Below, in pieces: positions 1 to 6,200 of a DNA stretch of 8,219 nt (within the stretch, counting starts at the first letter, position 1; the number at the start of each line of letters is the position of its first letter). The DNA lies in the NCBI GenBank assembly GCA_026647295.1, contig JAPKHB010000162.1, forward strand, positions 1 to 8,219, read 5' to 3'. A program made the position numbers and the translations under genes. Source of the stretch: Planctomycetota bacterium. Its GTDB lineage: Bacteria; Planctomycetota; PLA2; JAEUHO01. The notes below the pieces were generated by a model. It searched no databases. It saw only the letters and a program-made list of their open reading frames with translations, and was not told the DNA's origin.

Positions 1-11
1 CGCCCGGGGCC

Positions 12-1370
12 TCACCGCGGCTCCGCGGCCGCGGCGCGCCTCCAGGTGCGCTCGCGTTCCTCGAGGTAGGCGCCGACCTGGCCGGCGGCGACGCGCTCCT
101 GCGTCATCGAGTCGCGGTCGCGCACGGTGACGGTCCCGTCCACCAGCGTGTCGCTGTCGATGGTCACGCAGTACGGCGTCCCGATCTCGTCCAGGCGCGC
201 GTAGCGCTTGCCCACGGTGCCGCCCTCGTCGTACTGGGCCCGCCAGGTGCGCTTGAGGCCCTCGTACAGGGCGCGCGCCCGCTCGGGCATCCCGTCCTTC
301 TTGACCAGCGGGAACACCCCGACCTGGATCGGCGCGAGCCGCGGGTGCAGGCGCAGCACGGTGCGGGTCTCCCCGTTGGGCTTCACCTCCTCCTCGTAGG
401 CGTCGCACAGGATCGTGAGGAAGCAGCGGTCCACGCCGGCGCTGGGTTCGATCACGTAGGGGATCACCCAGGCCTTCTGCTCCTCGTCGCGATAGGCGAG
501 CCCCCGCCCGCTGCCCGCCTGGTGGGCTTTGAGGTCGAAGTCGGTGCGGTTGGCCACGCCCTCGACCTCGTCCCAGCCCCAGGGGTACTCGTACTCGACG
601 TCCGCGCAGGCCTTGGCGTAGTGCGCGAGTTCGTCGGCCGCGTGGTCGCGCAGCCGGACCTTCTCGGCGCGCACGCCCAGGCTGCGCCACCAGGCCAGGC
701 GGGCCTCCTTCCAGTGGGCGTGCCACTCCTCTTCGGTGCCCGGCGCGCAGAAGAACTCCATCTCCATCTGCTCGAACTCGCGCATGCGGAAGAGCTGGTT
801 GCCCGTCACGATCTCGTTGCGGAACGCCTTGCCGATCTGGGCGATCCCGAACGGGATCCGCACGCGCGTGGTCTCGAGCACGTTCTTGAAGTTGACGAAG
901 ATGCCCTGGGCCGTTTCGGGTCGCAGGTAGACGGTGGCCGCCTCGTCGTCCACGGGGCCGGCCTTGGTCCGGAACATCAGGTTGAACTGGCGCGGCTCGG
1001 TCAGTTCGTGGCCGCACTCGCCCGGGTGCCGGGAGGGCTTCTTCGGACACACCGCCTCGGCGAGGCGGTCGGCGCGAAAGCGCCCTTTGCACTCCTTGCA
1101 GTCCACCAGCGGGTCGTTGAAGCCGGCCACGTGGCCGCTCACCTCCCAGACCCGCGCGGCCATGAGGATCGAGGCGTCCAGGCCCACGACGTCTTCCCGG
1201 TCGCGCACCATCACGCGCCACCAGTCTTCCTTGATGAGCCGCTTGAGTTCCGCGCCCATCGGCCCGTAGTCGTAGGTCGCCTGCAGGCCGCCATAGATCT
1301 CCGAGCCCGGGAACACGAACCCCCGGCGCTTGGACAGGGCGGCGACGCGATCCATGTGGGAGGCGGACAT
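12..1370 (-). CDS. glyQS: Glycyl-tRNA synthetase, α2 (single-chain) class II type
   Basis: Charges tRNA-Gly with glycine using ATP, in the cytoplasm, normally as a homodimer. The 452 residues carry the class II core. RPETAQGIF lies at 150-158. Motif 2 has FRNE at 183-186, followed by the MREFEQMEMEFF stretch. Motif 3 contains GVDR at 312-315. A C-terminal anticodon-binding domain starts near LAPIQVGVFPLV (345-356) and reaches about residue 440. Cys91, Cys94, Cys108 and Cys119 form a zinc-knuckle-like insertion just before LTEPRQFNLMF; the second pair is spaced C-x10-C, wider than the C-x2-C I expect. Length fits bacterial α2 enzymes (about 440-500) and differs from the αβ GlyQ/GlyS type. I chose the first ATG (1370) because a GGAG lies 8 bases upstream. 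A second in-frame ATG five codons later has no such site. The gene is divergent from the sigma factor gene, with no partner visible downstream. Confidence 0.97.
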   Translation of the reverse strand: MSASHMDRVAALSKRRGFVFPGSEIYGGLQATYDYGPMGAELKRLIKEDWWRVMVRDREDVVGLDASILMAARVWEVSGHVAGFNDPLVDCKECKGRFRADRLAEAVCPKKPSRHPGECGHELTEPRQFNLMFRTKAGPVDDEAATVYLRPETAQGIFVNFKNVLETTRVRIPFGIAQIGKAFRNEIVTGNQLFRMREFEQMEMEFFCAPGTEEEWHAHWKEARLAWWRSLGVRAEKVRLRDHAADELAHYAKACADVEYEYPWGWDEVEGVANRTDFDLKAHQAGSGRGLAYRDEEQKAWVIPYVIEPSAGVDRCFLTILCDAYEEEVKPNGETRTVLRLHPRLAPIQVGVFPLVKKDGMPERARALYEGLKRTWRAQYDEGGTVGKRYARLDEIGTPYCVTIDSDTLVDGTVTVRDRDSMTQERVAAGQVGAYLEERERTWRRAAAAEPR

Positions 1371-1532
1371 GGGGAGGGCTCCGGGGCGAGGGGCCCTTGT
1401 ACCCGGGCGCAGGCGCCGGGCCGTGGGCCGCGCGGGCCGCGCACGGGCGGTGGGGCGGGGCCGGCCGGGGCTGTCGGGGGCCCGTGCTACAGGGATGCTT
1501 GGGGGCGGGCTCCCCCGACCCCGCCCAGCGCC

Positions 1533-1550
1533 GTGACCGTTTGGTGACCG
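1533..1550. repeat. Direct repeat GTGACCG x2, 11-bp period
   Basis: GTGACCG occurs at 1533-1539 and again at 1544-1550. Start-to-start spacing is 11 bp, about one helical turn, so both copies would face the same side of the DNA. It sits 50-60 bp left of the AT-richer island between two divergent genes, which suits a transcription-factor site. A chance pair is quite possible because heptamers of this composition are common here. Confidence 0.25.
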
Positions 1551-1603
1551 GAAATGGGTCCCCGGGCAGGGCCCACATCCCCTGGTGTTCGTACGGTGTT
1601 ATT

Positions 1604-1619
1604 CCACAACGGGTTGTGG
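1604..1619. promoter_or_regulatory. Perfect 16-bp palindromic site, candidate operator
   Basis: CCACAAC (1604-1610) and GTTGTGG (1613-1619) are exact inverted copies separated by GG. Unlike most inverted repeats in this window it is not made only of G and C, and it sits in the one AT-richer island of the divergent spacer. That is typical of a site for a dimeric regulator. A TGTTAT (1597-1602) just left of it could be a weak rightward -10, but I see no matching -35. A hairpin in a long sigma leader is the alternative. I do not recognise the site as a known operator. Confidence 0.4.
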
Positions 1620-1736
1620 TCGGGTCCGGGCCCGTCCGGGGCGCGGGGACCAGATCCTGTGCCCCGACGGGCGCGATCGTGGGGCGCCGCAGGGCGCGCG
1701 CCGTCCGACCATTTACCCTTGGCGCCGGCCGGGGCA

Positions 1737-1780
1737 GGGACAGGATCGAACCTGGAGCCGCGTTCATCGGCTCCCGTCCC
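1737..1780 (+). other. Possible three-way-junction RNA structure in the sigma gene leader
   Basis: An outer stem GGGAC (1737-1741) / GTCCC (1776-1780) encloses two hairpins. The first is AGG-ATCGAA-CCT (1742-1753). The second is a perfect 7-bp stem GGAGCCG (1754-1760) / CGGCTCC (1768-1774) closing the 7-base loop CGTTCAT. The pieces abut almost without unpaired bases, which is unusual for chance pairing. It lies 108-151 bases before the sigma start codon, so it would be in the mRNA leader if transcription starts in the island near 1600. I do not recognise a known riboswitch. Confidence 0.35.
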
Positions 1781-1807
1781 GGCCGCCGGAGGGAGGCGGC
1801 CGGCGGC

Positions 1808-1844
1808 ACCGGCCCGGGGCCCTCGGCAGGGGGCCCCGGGCGGT
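1808..1844 (+). other. Very strong GC hairpin upstream of the sigma factor gene
   Basis: GCCCGGGGCCC (1812-1822) and GGGCCCCGGGC (1831-1841) form a perfect 11-bp stem with the 8-base loop TCGGCAGG. ACC (1808-1810) and GGT (1842-1844) add three pairs beyond a bulged G at 1811. The arm ends 43 bases before the start codon and 32 bases before the Shine-Dalgarno sequence. No T-run follows, so it is not a classical terminator. It could stall polymerase, protect the 5' end or affect translation. Confidence 0.45.
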
Positions 1845-1876
1845 CGGCCGGAGGGCGGGAGGCGGGGGCGCGGCGC

Positions 1877-1890
1877 GGAGGAGCCCCATG
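1877..1890 (+). promoter_or_regulatory. Ribosome binding site and ATG fixing the sigma factor start
   Basis: GGAGGAG (1877-1883) lies 4-6 bases before ATG 1888. This near-consensus Shine-Dalgarno sequence, together with conserved sigma sequence beginning only downstream, decides the start against the longer open frame that reaches back to GTG 1585. Confidence 0.8.
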
Positions 1891-2754
1891 GTCGCCACCA
1901 ACCCCAGCGCCTGCCCCCCGGCTGCGGACGCCGTCGCCGCGCGTCCGCGCCGCCGCCCGGACCCCGAACTCGAGGCCGTCTGGCGGGCCTACAAGGCGAC
2001 CGGCGACCCGGCGCTGCGCAACCGCCTCGTCGAGGCCTACCACTACCTGGTCAAGGTGATCGGCAACCGGGTCGCGGCCCGGCTGCCCCGCTCCGTGGAC
2101 GTGCAGGACCTGCGCAGCGCCGGGGTGTTCGGCCTGATGCGCGCGATCGACAACTTCGACCTGGATCGCGGCACGCCCTTCGAGTCCTACTGCGCCACCC
2201 GCGTGCGCGGGGCGATCCTGGACGAACTGCGGGCGCAGGACTGGGTGCCCCGCCTGGTGCGCAACCGGGCCGTCGCCTACGAGCGCGCCGTGGAGGGGCT
2301 GCGGCGGCGCAACGGCCGCGAGCCGGCGGTGCACGAGGTCGCCCGCGAACTGGACCTGCCGCTCGCCGAGGCCAACCGGATGCGCCGGGAGTCGCACCTG
2401 ACCAGCGTGTTCACGCTCCACCAGCCCGACGAGGACGAGGAGGACTCGCGCGCGCTCCAGCGCCTGGACGCGCTGATGGACCGCCGCAGCGAGGCGCCCT
2501 TCGAGCAACTCGTGCTGCGGGACGTGGCCCAGGCGGCGCTGGCGACCCTCAAGGAGTCCGAGCGCACCGTGATCGCCCTCTACTACCAGGAGGGCCTCAC
2601 GATGAAGGAGATCGGGCGGGTGCTGGGCATCTCCGAGAGCCGCGTCTGCCAGATCCACACGCGCACGCTGGAACGCCTGCGCACGACGATCGAGGCCCTG
2701 GGCCAGCGGCCCAGCGAGCGTCCGCAGCCGACCGGCCGGCGGCGCGCGGAGTAG
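1888..2754 (+). CDS. RNA polymerase sigma factor, FliA/WhiG type (σ70 group 3)
   Basis: Directs core RNA polymerase to a dedicated promoter set. The 288-residue product has no region 1, as in group 3 factors. Region 2 spans about 35-120, with DLRSAGVFGLMRAIDNFD (74-91) for core and -10 contacts, then the typical FliA/WhiG block GTPFESYCATRVRGAILDEL ending near 114. Region 3 covers about 120-175 (VPRLVRNRAVAYERAVEGL, EPAVHEVARELDL). An acidic linker DEDEED (181-186) precedes region 4 (about 208-266), whose helix-turn-helix is LTMKEIGRVLGISESRVCQI (237-256). N-terminal and C-terminal tails are Pro/Arg rich and look disordered. No anti-sigma (FlgM-like), flagellar or sporulation gene is in the window, so the regulon cannot be named. 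The following lysA is 120 bases away on the same strand and may be a separate unit. Confidence 0.93.
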   Translation: MVATNPSACPPAADAVAARPRRRPDPELEAVWRAYKATGDPALRNRLVEAYHYLVKVIGNRVAARLPRSVDVQDLRSAGVFGLMRAIDNFDLDRGTPFESYCATRVRGAILDELRAQDWVPRLVRNRAVAYERAVEGLRRRNGREPAVHEVARELDLPLAEANRMRRESHLTSVFTLHQPDEDEEDSRALQRLDALMDRRSEAPFEQLVLRDVAQAALATLKESERTVIALYYQEGLTMKEIGRVLGISESRVCQIHTRTLERLRTTIEALGQRPSERPQPTGRRRAE

Positions 2755-2762
2755 CCGGCGCA

Positions 2763-2780
2763 CCCCGGGTGCCACCGGGG
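2763..2780 (+). terminator. GC hairpin after the sigma gene, weak terminator candidate
   Basis: CCCCGG (2763-2768) and CCGGGG (2775-2780) pair around the loop GTGCCA. An alternative overlapping fold is GCACC/GGTGC at 2760-2772. It starts eight bases past the stop codon, where a terminator would be. There is no T-tract, and such stems are frequent at this base composition. Confidence 0.25.
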
Positions 2781-2864
2781 GCCGCGACGACGCCCCGGGC
2801 GGACCGGCCCGGCCGGCGCCCGCGCCGCTTCGTAGACGGGTCGGGCTAGCCTGGGGGCCCCCGC

Positions 2865-2877
2865 GGAGCCCGCCTTG
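2865..2877 (+). promoter_or_regulatory. Shine-Dalgarno and TTG start of lysA
   Basis: GGAG (2865-2868) is followed six bases later by TTG 2875. No ATG is available near the start of homology, and the residues after the TTG (DRFRHHRDRLWCEEVPL) read as a normal LysA N-terminus. A rare TTG start is therefore the best choice. TAGCCT at 2847-2852 could be a -10 element with a short leader, but no -35 is evident. Confidence 0.65.
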
Positions 2878-4188
2878 GACCGATTCCGCCACCACCGGGA
2901 CCGCCTTTGGTGCGAAGAGGTCCCGCTCGACGTCCTCGCGCGGCGCGTGGGCACGCCGGCCTACGTCTACTCGGCCGGCACGATCCGCGACCACGTCCGG
3001 CGCCTGCGCGCCGCCTTCGCCGACCTGGATCCGCTGGTCTGCTACGCGGTCAAGGCCAACGGCAACCTGGCGGTGCTGCGGGTGCTGCTGGAGGAGGGCT
3101 GCGGCCTGGACATCGTCTCGGGCGGCGAGTTGGCCCGCGCCCGGCGCCTGGGTGCCCCGGGCGCGCGGATCGTCTTCTCCGGCGTGGGCAAGACGCGCGC
3201 CGAGATGGAAGCGGGGCTCGCCGCCGGCGTGCGGCTCTTCAACGTCGAGAGCGAGCCCGAACTCGACCTGCTCGAGCAGGTGGCGACCGCCCGGGGCCAG
3301 GTGGCCCCCGTGGGGATCCGGCTCAACCCCGACGTCGATCCCCGGACGCACCGCCACATCACGACGGGCCGGCGGGAGAACAAGTTCGGGGTGGACCTCG
3401 CGGCGGGAGAGCGCCTGGCGCGGCGCGCGGCCCGCTCGCCCGCGCTGCGGCTCCAGGCGCTCCAGTGCCACATCGGCAGCCAGGTGACCTCCGTGGAGCC
3501 CTACGCCGAGGCGCTGGGGCGCGTGGCGGCGCTGGCCGCCCGGCTGCGCCCGGAGGCCCCCGACCTGGAGTGGCTCGACATGGGCGGGGGCTTCGGGGTC
3601 TGGTACCGCGACCAGGCCGCGCCGGGCTTCGAGGCGTACGCGGCGGCCGTGCGGCCGATCGTAAAGGCCTCGGGCCTGCGCCTGCTGATGGAGCCGGGCC
3701 GGGTGCTGGTGGGCAACGCCGGCGTCCTGCTCGCCCGCGTGCTGTACGAAAAGCGCGGGGGCGGCAAGCGCTTCGTGATCGTGGACGCGGGCATGAACGA
3801 CCTCCTGCGCCCGAGCCTGTACGACGCCTACCACCGCGTCTGGCCCGCCACCGGGCCGCCGCCGCCCCCGCTGGGCGAGGAGGGCGCCGGGGAGCGCGCC
3901 GACGTCGTCGGCCCGGTGTGCGAGTCCGGGGACTTCCTCGCCCGCGACCGGGCGCTGCCGCCCGTGGCGCCCGGCGCCGTGCTCGCCGTCTTCGGGGTGG
4001 GGGCGTACGGGTTTGCCATGGCCTCGACCTACAATGACCGGCCCCGGCCCTGCGAGGTGCTCGTGGACGGGGCGCGCTATGCCGTGGTGCGCGAGCGCGA
4101 GACCCACGCCGACCTGATGCGCCTGGAGCGGCCCGATGCGCCCTTCCAGGCCGTCGAGGATCGCGCCGATCCGGAGGGCGTAGCGTGA
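2875..4188 (+). CDS. lysA: Diaminopimelate decarboxylase
   Basis: PLP enzyme of fold type III that decarboxylates meso-2,6-diaminopimelate to L-lysine, the last step of the DAP pathway, in the cytoplasm. The N-terminal β/α barrel holds the PLP lysine K60 in CYAVKANGN (56-64). It also has SGGEL (82-86), the NKFGVD block (169-174), CHIGSQ with H199 (198-203), GGGFG (237-241, phosphate contact) and EPGR (273-276). The C-terminal β domain supplies CESGD with the catalytic Cys349 (349-353) and GAYGFAMASTYN with Tyr378. All expected catalytic residues are present. Length (437) is normal. A proline-rich stretch PATGPPPPPLGEEGAGE (325-340) lies between YDAYHRV and the VVGPVCESGD motif and is probably a surface loop. 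The stop codon overlaps the kdsA start (GTGA, 4185-4188), indicating one mRNA and coupled translation. Confidence 0.96.
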   Translation: MDRFRHHRDRLWCEEVPLDVLARRVGTPAYVYSAGTIRDHVRRLRAAFADLDPLVCYAVKANGNLAVLRVLLEEGCGLDIVSGGELARARRLGAPGARIVFSGVGKTRAEMEAGLAAGVRLFNVESEPELDLLEQVATARGQVAPVGIRLNPDVDPRTHRHITTGRRENKFGVDLAAGERLARRAARSPALRLQALQCHIGSQVTSVEPYAEALGRVAALAARLRPEAPDLEWLDMGGGFGVWYRDQAAPGFEAYAAAVRPIVKASGLRLLMEPGRVLVGNAGVLLARVLYEKRGGGKRFVIVDAGMNDLLRPSLYDAYHRVWPATGPPPPPLGEEGAGERADVVGPVCESGDFLARDRALPPVAPGAVLAVFGVGAYGFAMASTYNDRPRPCEVLVDGARYAVVRERETHADLMRLERPDAPFQAVEDRADPEGVA

Positions 4189-5075
4189 ACTCCCCGCCGA
4201 CCGCCGGGCTGGCCACCCCGGCCGCGCCCTACCTGCCCGAGGTGCCGGGCTTCGTCCCCTGCCGCGTCGCCGACTTCGTGGTGGGCGACGGCGGGCCCCC
4301 GCTGCTCATCGCCGGCCCGTGCGTGATCGAGTCGCGGGCGATGGCCCTCTCGCACGCCGAGCGGCTGCGCGACATCGCCCGTGCCCACGACTTCGCCTTC
4401 GTGTTCAAGTCCTCCTTCGACAAGGCCAACCGCAGCAGCGCGAGCGGCTTCAGGGGCCCGGGCCTCGAGGCCGGGCTGGCGGTGCTCGCCGAGGTGCGCC
4501 GCGAGGCGGGCGTCGCGGTCCTCACCGACTTCCACACGCCCGAGCAGGCGGCGCCCGTCGGCGCGGTGGTGGACGTCCTGCAGGTGCCGGCCTTCCTGTG
4601 CCGCCAGACCGACCTGCTGGTGGCGGCGGCGCGCACCGGCAAGGCGGTCAACGTGAAGAAGGGGCAGTTCCTCGCGCCGGAGAACATGGCCGGCGTGGTG
4701 GGCAAGCTCCGGGAGGCGGGCGGCCGCGACATCCTGCTCACCGAACGGGGGGCCAGCTTCGGCTACGGAAACCTCGTGGTGGACTTCCGCGGCCTGCCGG
4801 TGATGCGCGCGCTGGGCCACCCGGTGATCTTCGACGGCACCCACAGCGTGCAGCGGCCGGGGGGGTTGGGCGACCGCAGCGGGGGGGATCGCCGCGAGGT
4901 GCCGTACCTCGCCCGCGCGGCGGCGGCCGTCGGCGTGGACGGCTTCTTCCTGGAGGTGCACGAGGACCCCGACCGCGCCCTTAGCGACGGGCCCAACCAG
5001 TTGGCCCTGGCCACGCTCGGCGACCTGCTCGCCCAACTGCAGGCGGTGCGCCGCGCGCTGCGCGCCCCGGCGTGA
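4185..5075 (+). CDS. kdsA: KDO-8-phosphate synthase, metal-dependent class
   Basis: Condenses phosphoenolpyruvate with D-arabinose 5-phosphate to 3-deoxy-D-manno-octulosonate 8-phosphate, feeding the inner core of lipopolysaccharide. The 296-residue TIM barrel contains KSSFDKANRSS (75-85), PAFLCRQTDLL (135-145), NVKKGQF (156-162), LTERG (185-189) and SVQRPGGLGD (221-230). Four residues match the metal ligands known in the Aquifex aeolicus enzyme (Cys11, His185, Glu222, Asp233): Cys46 in AGPCVIES, His220, Glu257 and Asp268, with identical spacing of 174, 37 and 11. The E. coli-type enzyme has Asn in place of this Cys and needs no metal, so this is a metal-dependent form. The N-terminus is about 35 residues longer than in Aquifex. 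The GTG start overlaps the lysA stop and follows GGAGGG (4173-4178) at a proper distance. No other KDO or LPS gene is adjacent. Confidence 0.96.
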   Translation: MNSPPTAGLATPAAPYLPEVPGFVPCRVADFVVGDGGPPLLIAGPCVIESRAMALSHAERLRDIARAHDFAFVFKSSFDKANRSSASGFRGPGLEAGLAVLAEVRREAGVAVLTDFHTPEQAAPVGAVVDVLQVPAFLCRQTDLLVAAARTGKAVNVKKGQFLAPENMAGVVGKLREAGGRDILLTERGASFGYGNLVVDFRGLPVMRALGHPVIFDGTHSVQRPGGLGDRSGGDRREVPYLARAAAAVGVDGFFLEVHEDPDRALSDGPNQLALATLGDLLAQLQAVRRALRAPA

Positions 5076-5115
5076 GCCGGGTTCGGGCGAAGGAGGGACG
5101 CGTGCCGGGGTAGGG

Positions 5116-5168
5116 TCGGCGGCGCAGCGCACAGTCGGCGGCGCAGCGCACAGTCGGCGGCGCAGCGC
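5116..5168. repeat. 19-bp tandem repeat, about 2.8 copies
   Basis: The unit TCGGCGGCGCAGCGCACAG occurs exactly at 5116-5134 and 5135-5153. A third copy (5154-5168) matches for its first 15 bases before diverging. A related AGCGCAC follows at 5171-5177. The array begins 40 bases after kdsA stops, in the spacer between two converging genes. Copies are identical, which suggests recent slippage or duplication. There are no spacers, so it is not a CRISPR array. Confidence 0.85.
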
Positions 5169-5204
5169 GGAGCGCACGGGGAGGTGGCGCCCCGCGTCCG
5201 GGGG

Positions 5205-5249
5205 CCTCGAATGATGCACCGGAGCCTGGCTCCGTATGGGCAATCGAGG
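5205..5249. terminator. Interrupted hairpin in the convergent spacer, candidate bidirectional terminator
   Basis: The outer arms CCTCGA (5205-5210) and TCGAGG (5244-5249) match exactly, with two more pairs (TG/CA) after an A-A mismatch. The inner stem is CGGAGC (5220-5225) / GCTCCG (5229-5234) around CTG. A 6-by-6 internal loop separates the two. It lies between the ends of kdsA (rightward) and the lipid kinase (leftward), finishing four bases from the kinase stop. That position fits transcription ending from both sides. Neither flank has a T-tract, so Rho-dependent ending or mRNA 3' protection is also possible. Confidence 0.45.
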
Positions 5250-5252
5250 GGG

Positions 5253-6149
5253 TCAGCCGGCGTGGAGCAGGGTCAGGGCGCGCGGGAGCAACTCGACTTC
5301 CAGGTCGGTCGTGCCGGCGGGGTCGCCGTCGGCCTGGACGGGGACCGGCGCGCGGGCGGTGAGCCGCACGCGGCGCGCCTTCACGAAGCGCGCGGCGCGG
5401 TCGCGCGCGAGCCCGCCCAGGCCCATGCGGGCCAGCAGGCGGAAGCGGTCGCGCACGGTGCGCCCGCGCACGAGCATCACGTCGAGCGCACCGCTGTCCA
5501 GCGCCGCGTCCGCGGCGAGCGCGAAGAGCCCGCCGTAGTTGCGCGCGTTCTGCACCACCACGCCCGCCGCCAGCCAGGTGACGCGCTCGTCCACCGTGAC
5601 CAGGAGCCGCGCCGGCGGCTCGCGGCGCAGCGTGGTCCAGATGGGCCCGATCCACCGGGCGTAGCCGCCGGCCCCCCCCGCGCGCAGGCGCGCGATGCGG
5701 TGTACGACCGCCCCGTCGAGCCCCGCCCCCACGTTGGCGAGCGCAAACGAGGGCGGCGCGCCCGCGCGGTCGACGCGCAGCAGGTCCACCGGGCGCTCGC
5801 GGGCCGCCACGAGCCGCCGCGCGGCCTCCTCCGGCGCAACGCCGTGCATGCCCAGTTCGCGCCCGACGACGTTGGCCGTGCCCTGCGGCAGGAGGCCGAT
5901 GGGCCAGGGCGCGCGACCGCCGAGCGCTTCGATCACCTCGCGCAGCGTGCCGTCGCCCCCGACCACGACCAGCCGGTCGGTTGCGCCGGCGGCCTGGCGC
6001 GCCGCGTGGGCCCCCGCGTCGCCGGGCCGGCGCGAGGTGTAGGTGAGGACGCGTTCGCCCAACGCCTCCAACGCCGCGCCCAGCCGCGCGGCGCGCGCGG
6101 GGGCGCGCCCGCGCCCGGCGGCGGGGTTCACGAGCACGAGGTAGCGCAT
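5253..6149 (-). CDS. Diacylglycerol/sphingosine kinase-family lipid kinase (YegS/BmrU type)
   Basis: Member of the DAGK catalytic-domain family, which transfers phosphate from ATP to a membrane lipid such as diacylglycerol; the substrate here is not determined. The 298-residue product opens with MRYLVLVNPAAGRGRA, the family's N-terminal nucleotide-site strand and loop. It continues with VVVGGDGTLREV (61-72, GGDGT at 64-68), LLPQGTANVVGREL (86-99), NVGAGLDG (139-146), NARNYGG (201-207), DSGALDV (218-224) and QADGD (272-276, the usual QxDGE-like end motif). No membrane segment is evident, as normal for the family. The ATG at 6149 is preceded by AGGA (complement of 6155-6158) five bases away, and homology begins at the first residue. 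The frame stays open far upstream, but that part runs antisense to the PPC gene and is not credible. The gene stands alone, converging on kdsA and diverging from the PPC gene. Confidence 0.93.
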   Translation of the reverse strand: MRYLVLVNPAAGRGRAPARAARLGAALEALGERVLTYTSRRPGDAGAHAARQAAGATDRLVVVGGDGTLREVIEALGGRAPWPIGLLPQGTANVVGRELGMHGVAPEEAARRLVAARERPVDLLRVDRAGAPPSFALANVGAGLDGAVVHRIARLRAGGAGGYARWIGPIWTTLRREPPARLLVTVDERVTWLAAGVVVQNARNYGGLFALAADAALDSGALDVMLVRGRTVRDRFRLLARMGLGGLARDRAARFVKARRVRLTARAPVPVQADGDPAGTTDLEVELLPRALTLLHAG

Positions 6150-6200
6150 CGAGGTCCTGGGGGGGGAACGGGGCGGGGGCGCGCGCCGGGTCGCCCGGGG

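Larger units (their letters stand above)
1371..1887. other. Divergent intergenic region between glyQS and the sigma factor gene
   Basis: This 517-base stretch separates two genes transcribed away from each other, so it should hold both promoters. I find no convincing gene. The sigma reading frame stays open leftward to a GTG at 1585, but the predicted peptide is low-complexity Gly/Arg/Pro without family similarity. A GC hairpin (CCCGGGCGC 1402-1410 with GCGCCGGG 1413-1420, one bulged G) lies in the probable glyQS leader. The interval 1585-1622 is about half A+T, unlike the surrounding DNA, and is the likeliest promoter/operator zone. No clear pair of -35/-10 hexamers stands out. The rightmost 150 bases hold two strong inverted-repeat structures, listed separately. 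Confidence 0.7.

Noticed and set aside
1503..1526. GGGCGGG/CCCGCCC inverted repeat as a regulatory hairpin
   Set aside because: Seven pure-GC pairs around a 10-base loop are expected by chance in this composition, and competing pairings exist in the same stretch.
345..1547. A 400-codon open frame on the + strand opposite glyQS
   Set aside because: It is the antisense shadow of a clearly recognised synthetase. GC-rich third positions remove stop codons from the opposite strand, and the peptide is Ala/Gly/Leu/His-rich without recognisable motifs.
1742..1753. tRNA T-arm-like sequence (GGTTCGATCC on the - strand)
   Set aside because: The stem is only 3-4 bp with a 6-base loop, and no acceptor, D or anticodon arm with proper spacing surrounds it.
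1585..1887. N-terminal extension of the sigma factor from GTG 1585
   Set aside because: The extra residues are low-complexity and overlap the palindrome and both hairpins, while ATG 1888 has an excellent Shine-Dalgarno and fits the family length.
5116..5168. CRISPR array
   Set aside because: Units are directly adjacent with no spacers, are only 19 bp long, and no cas gene is nearby.
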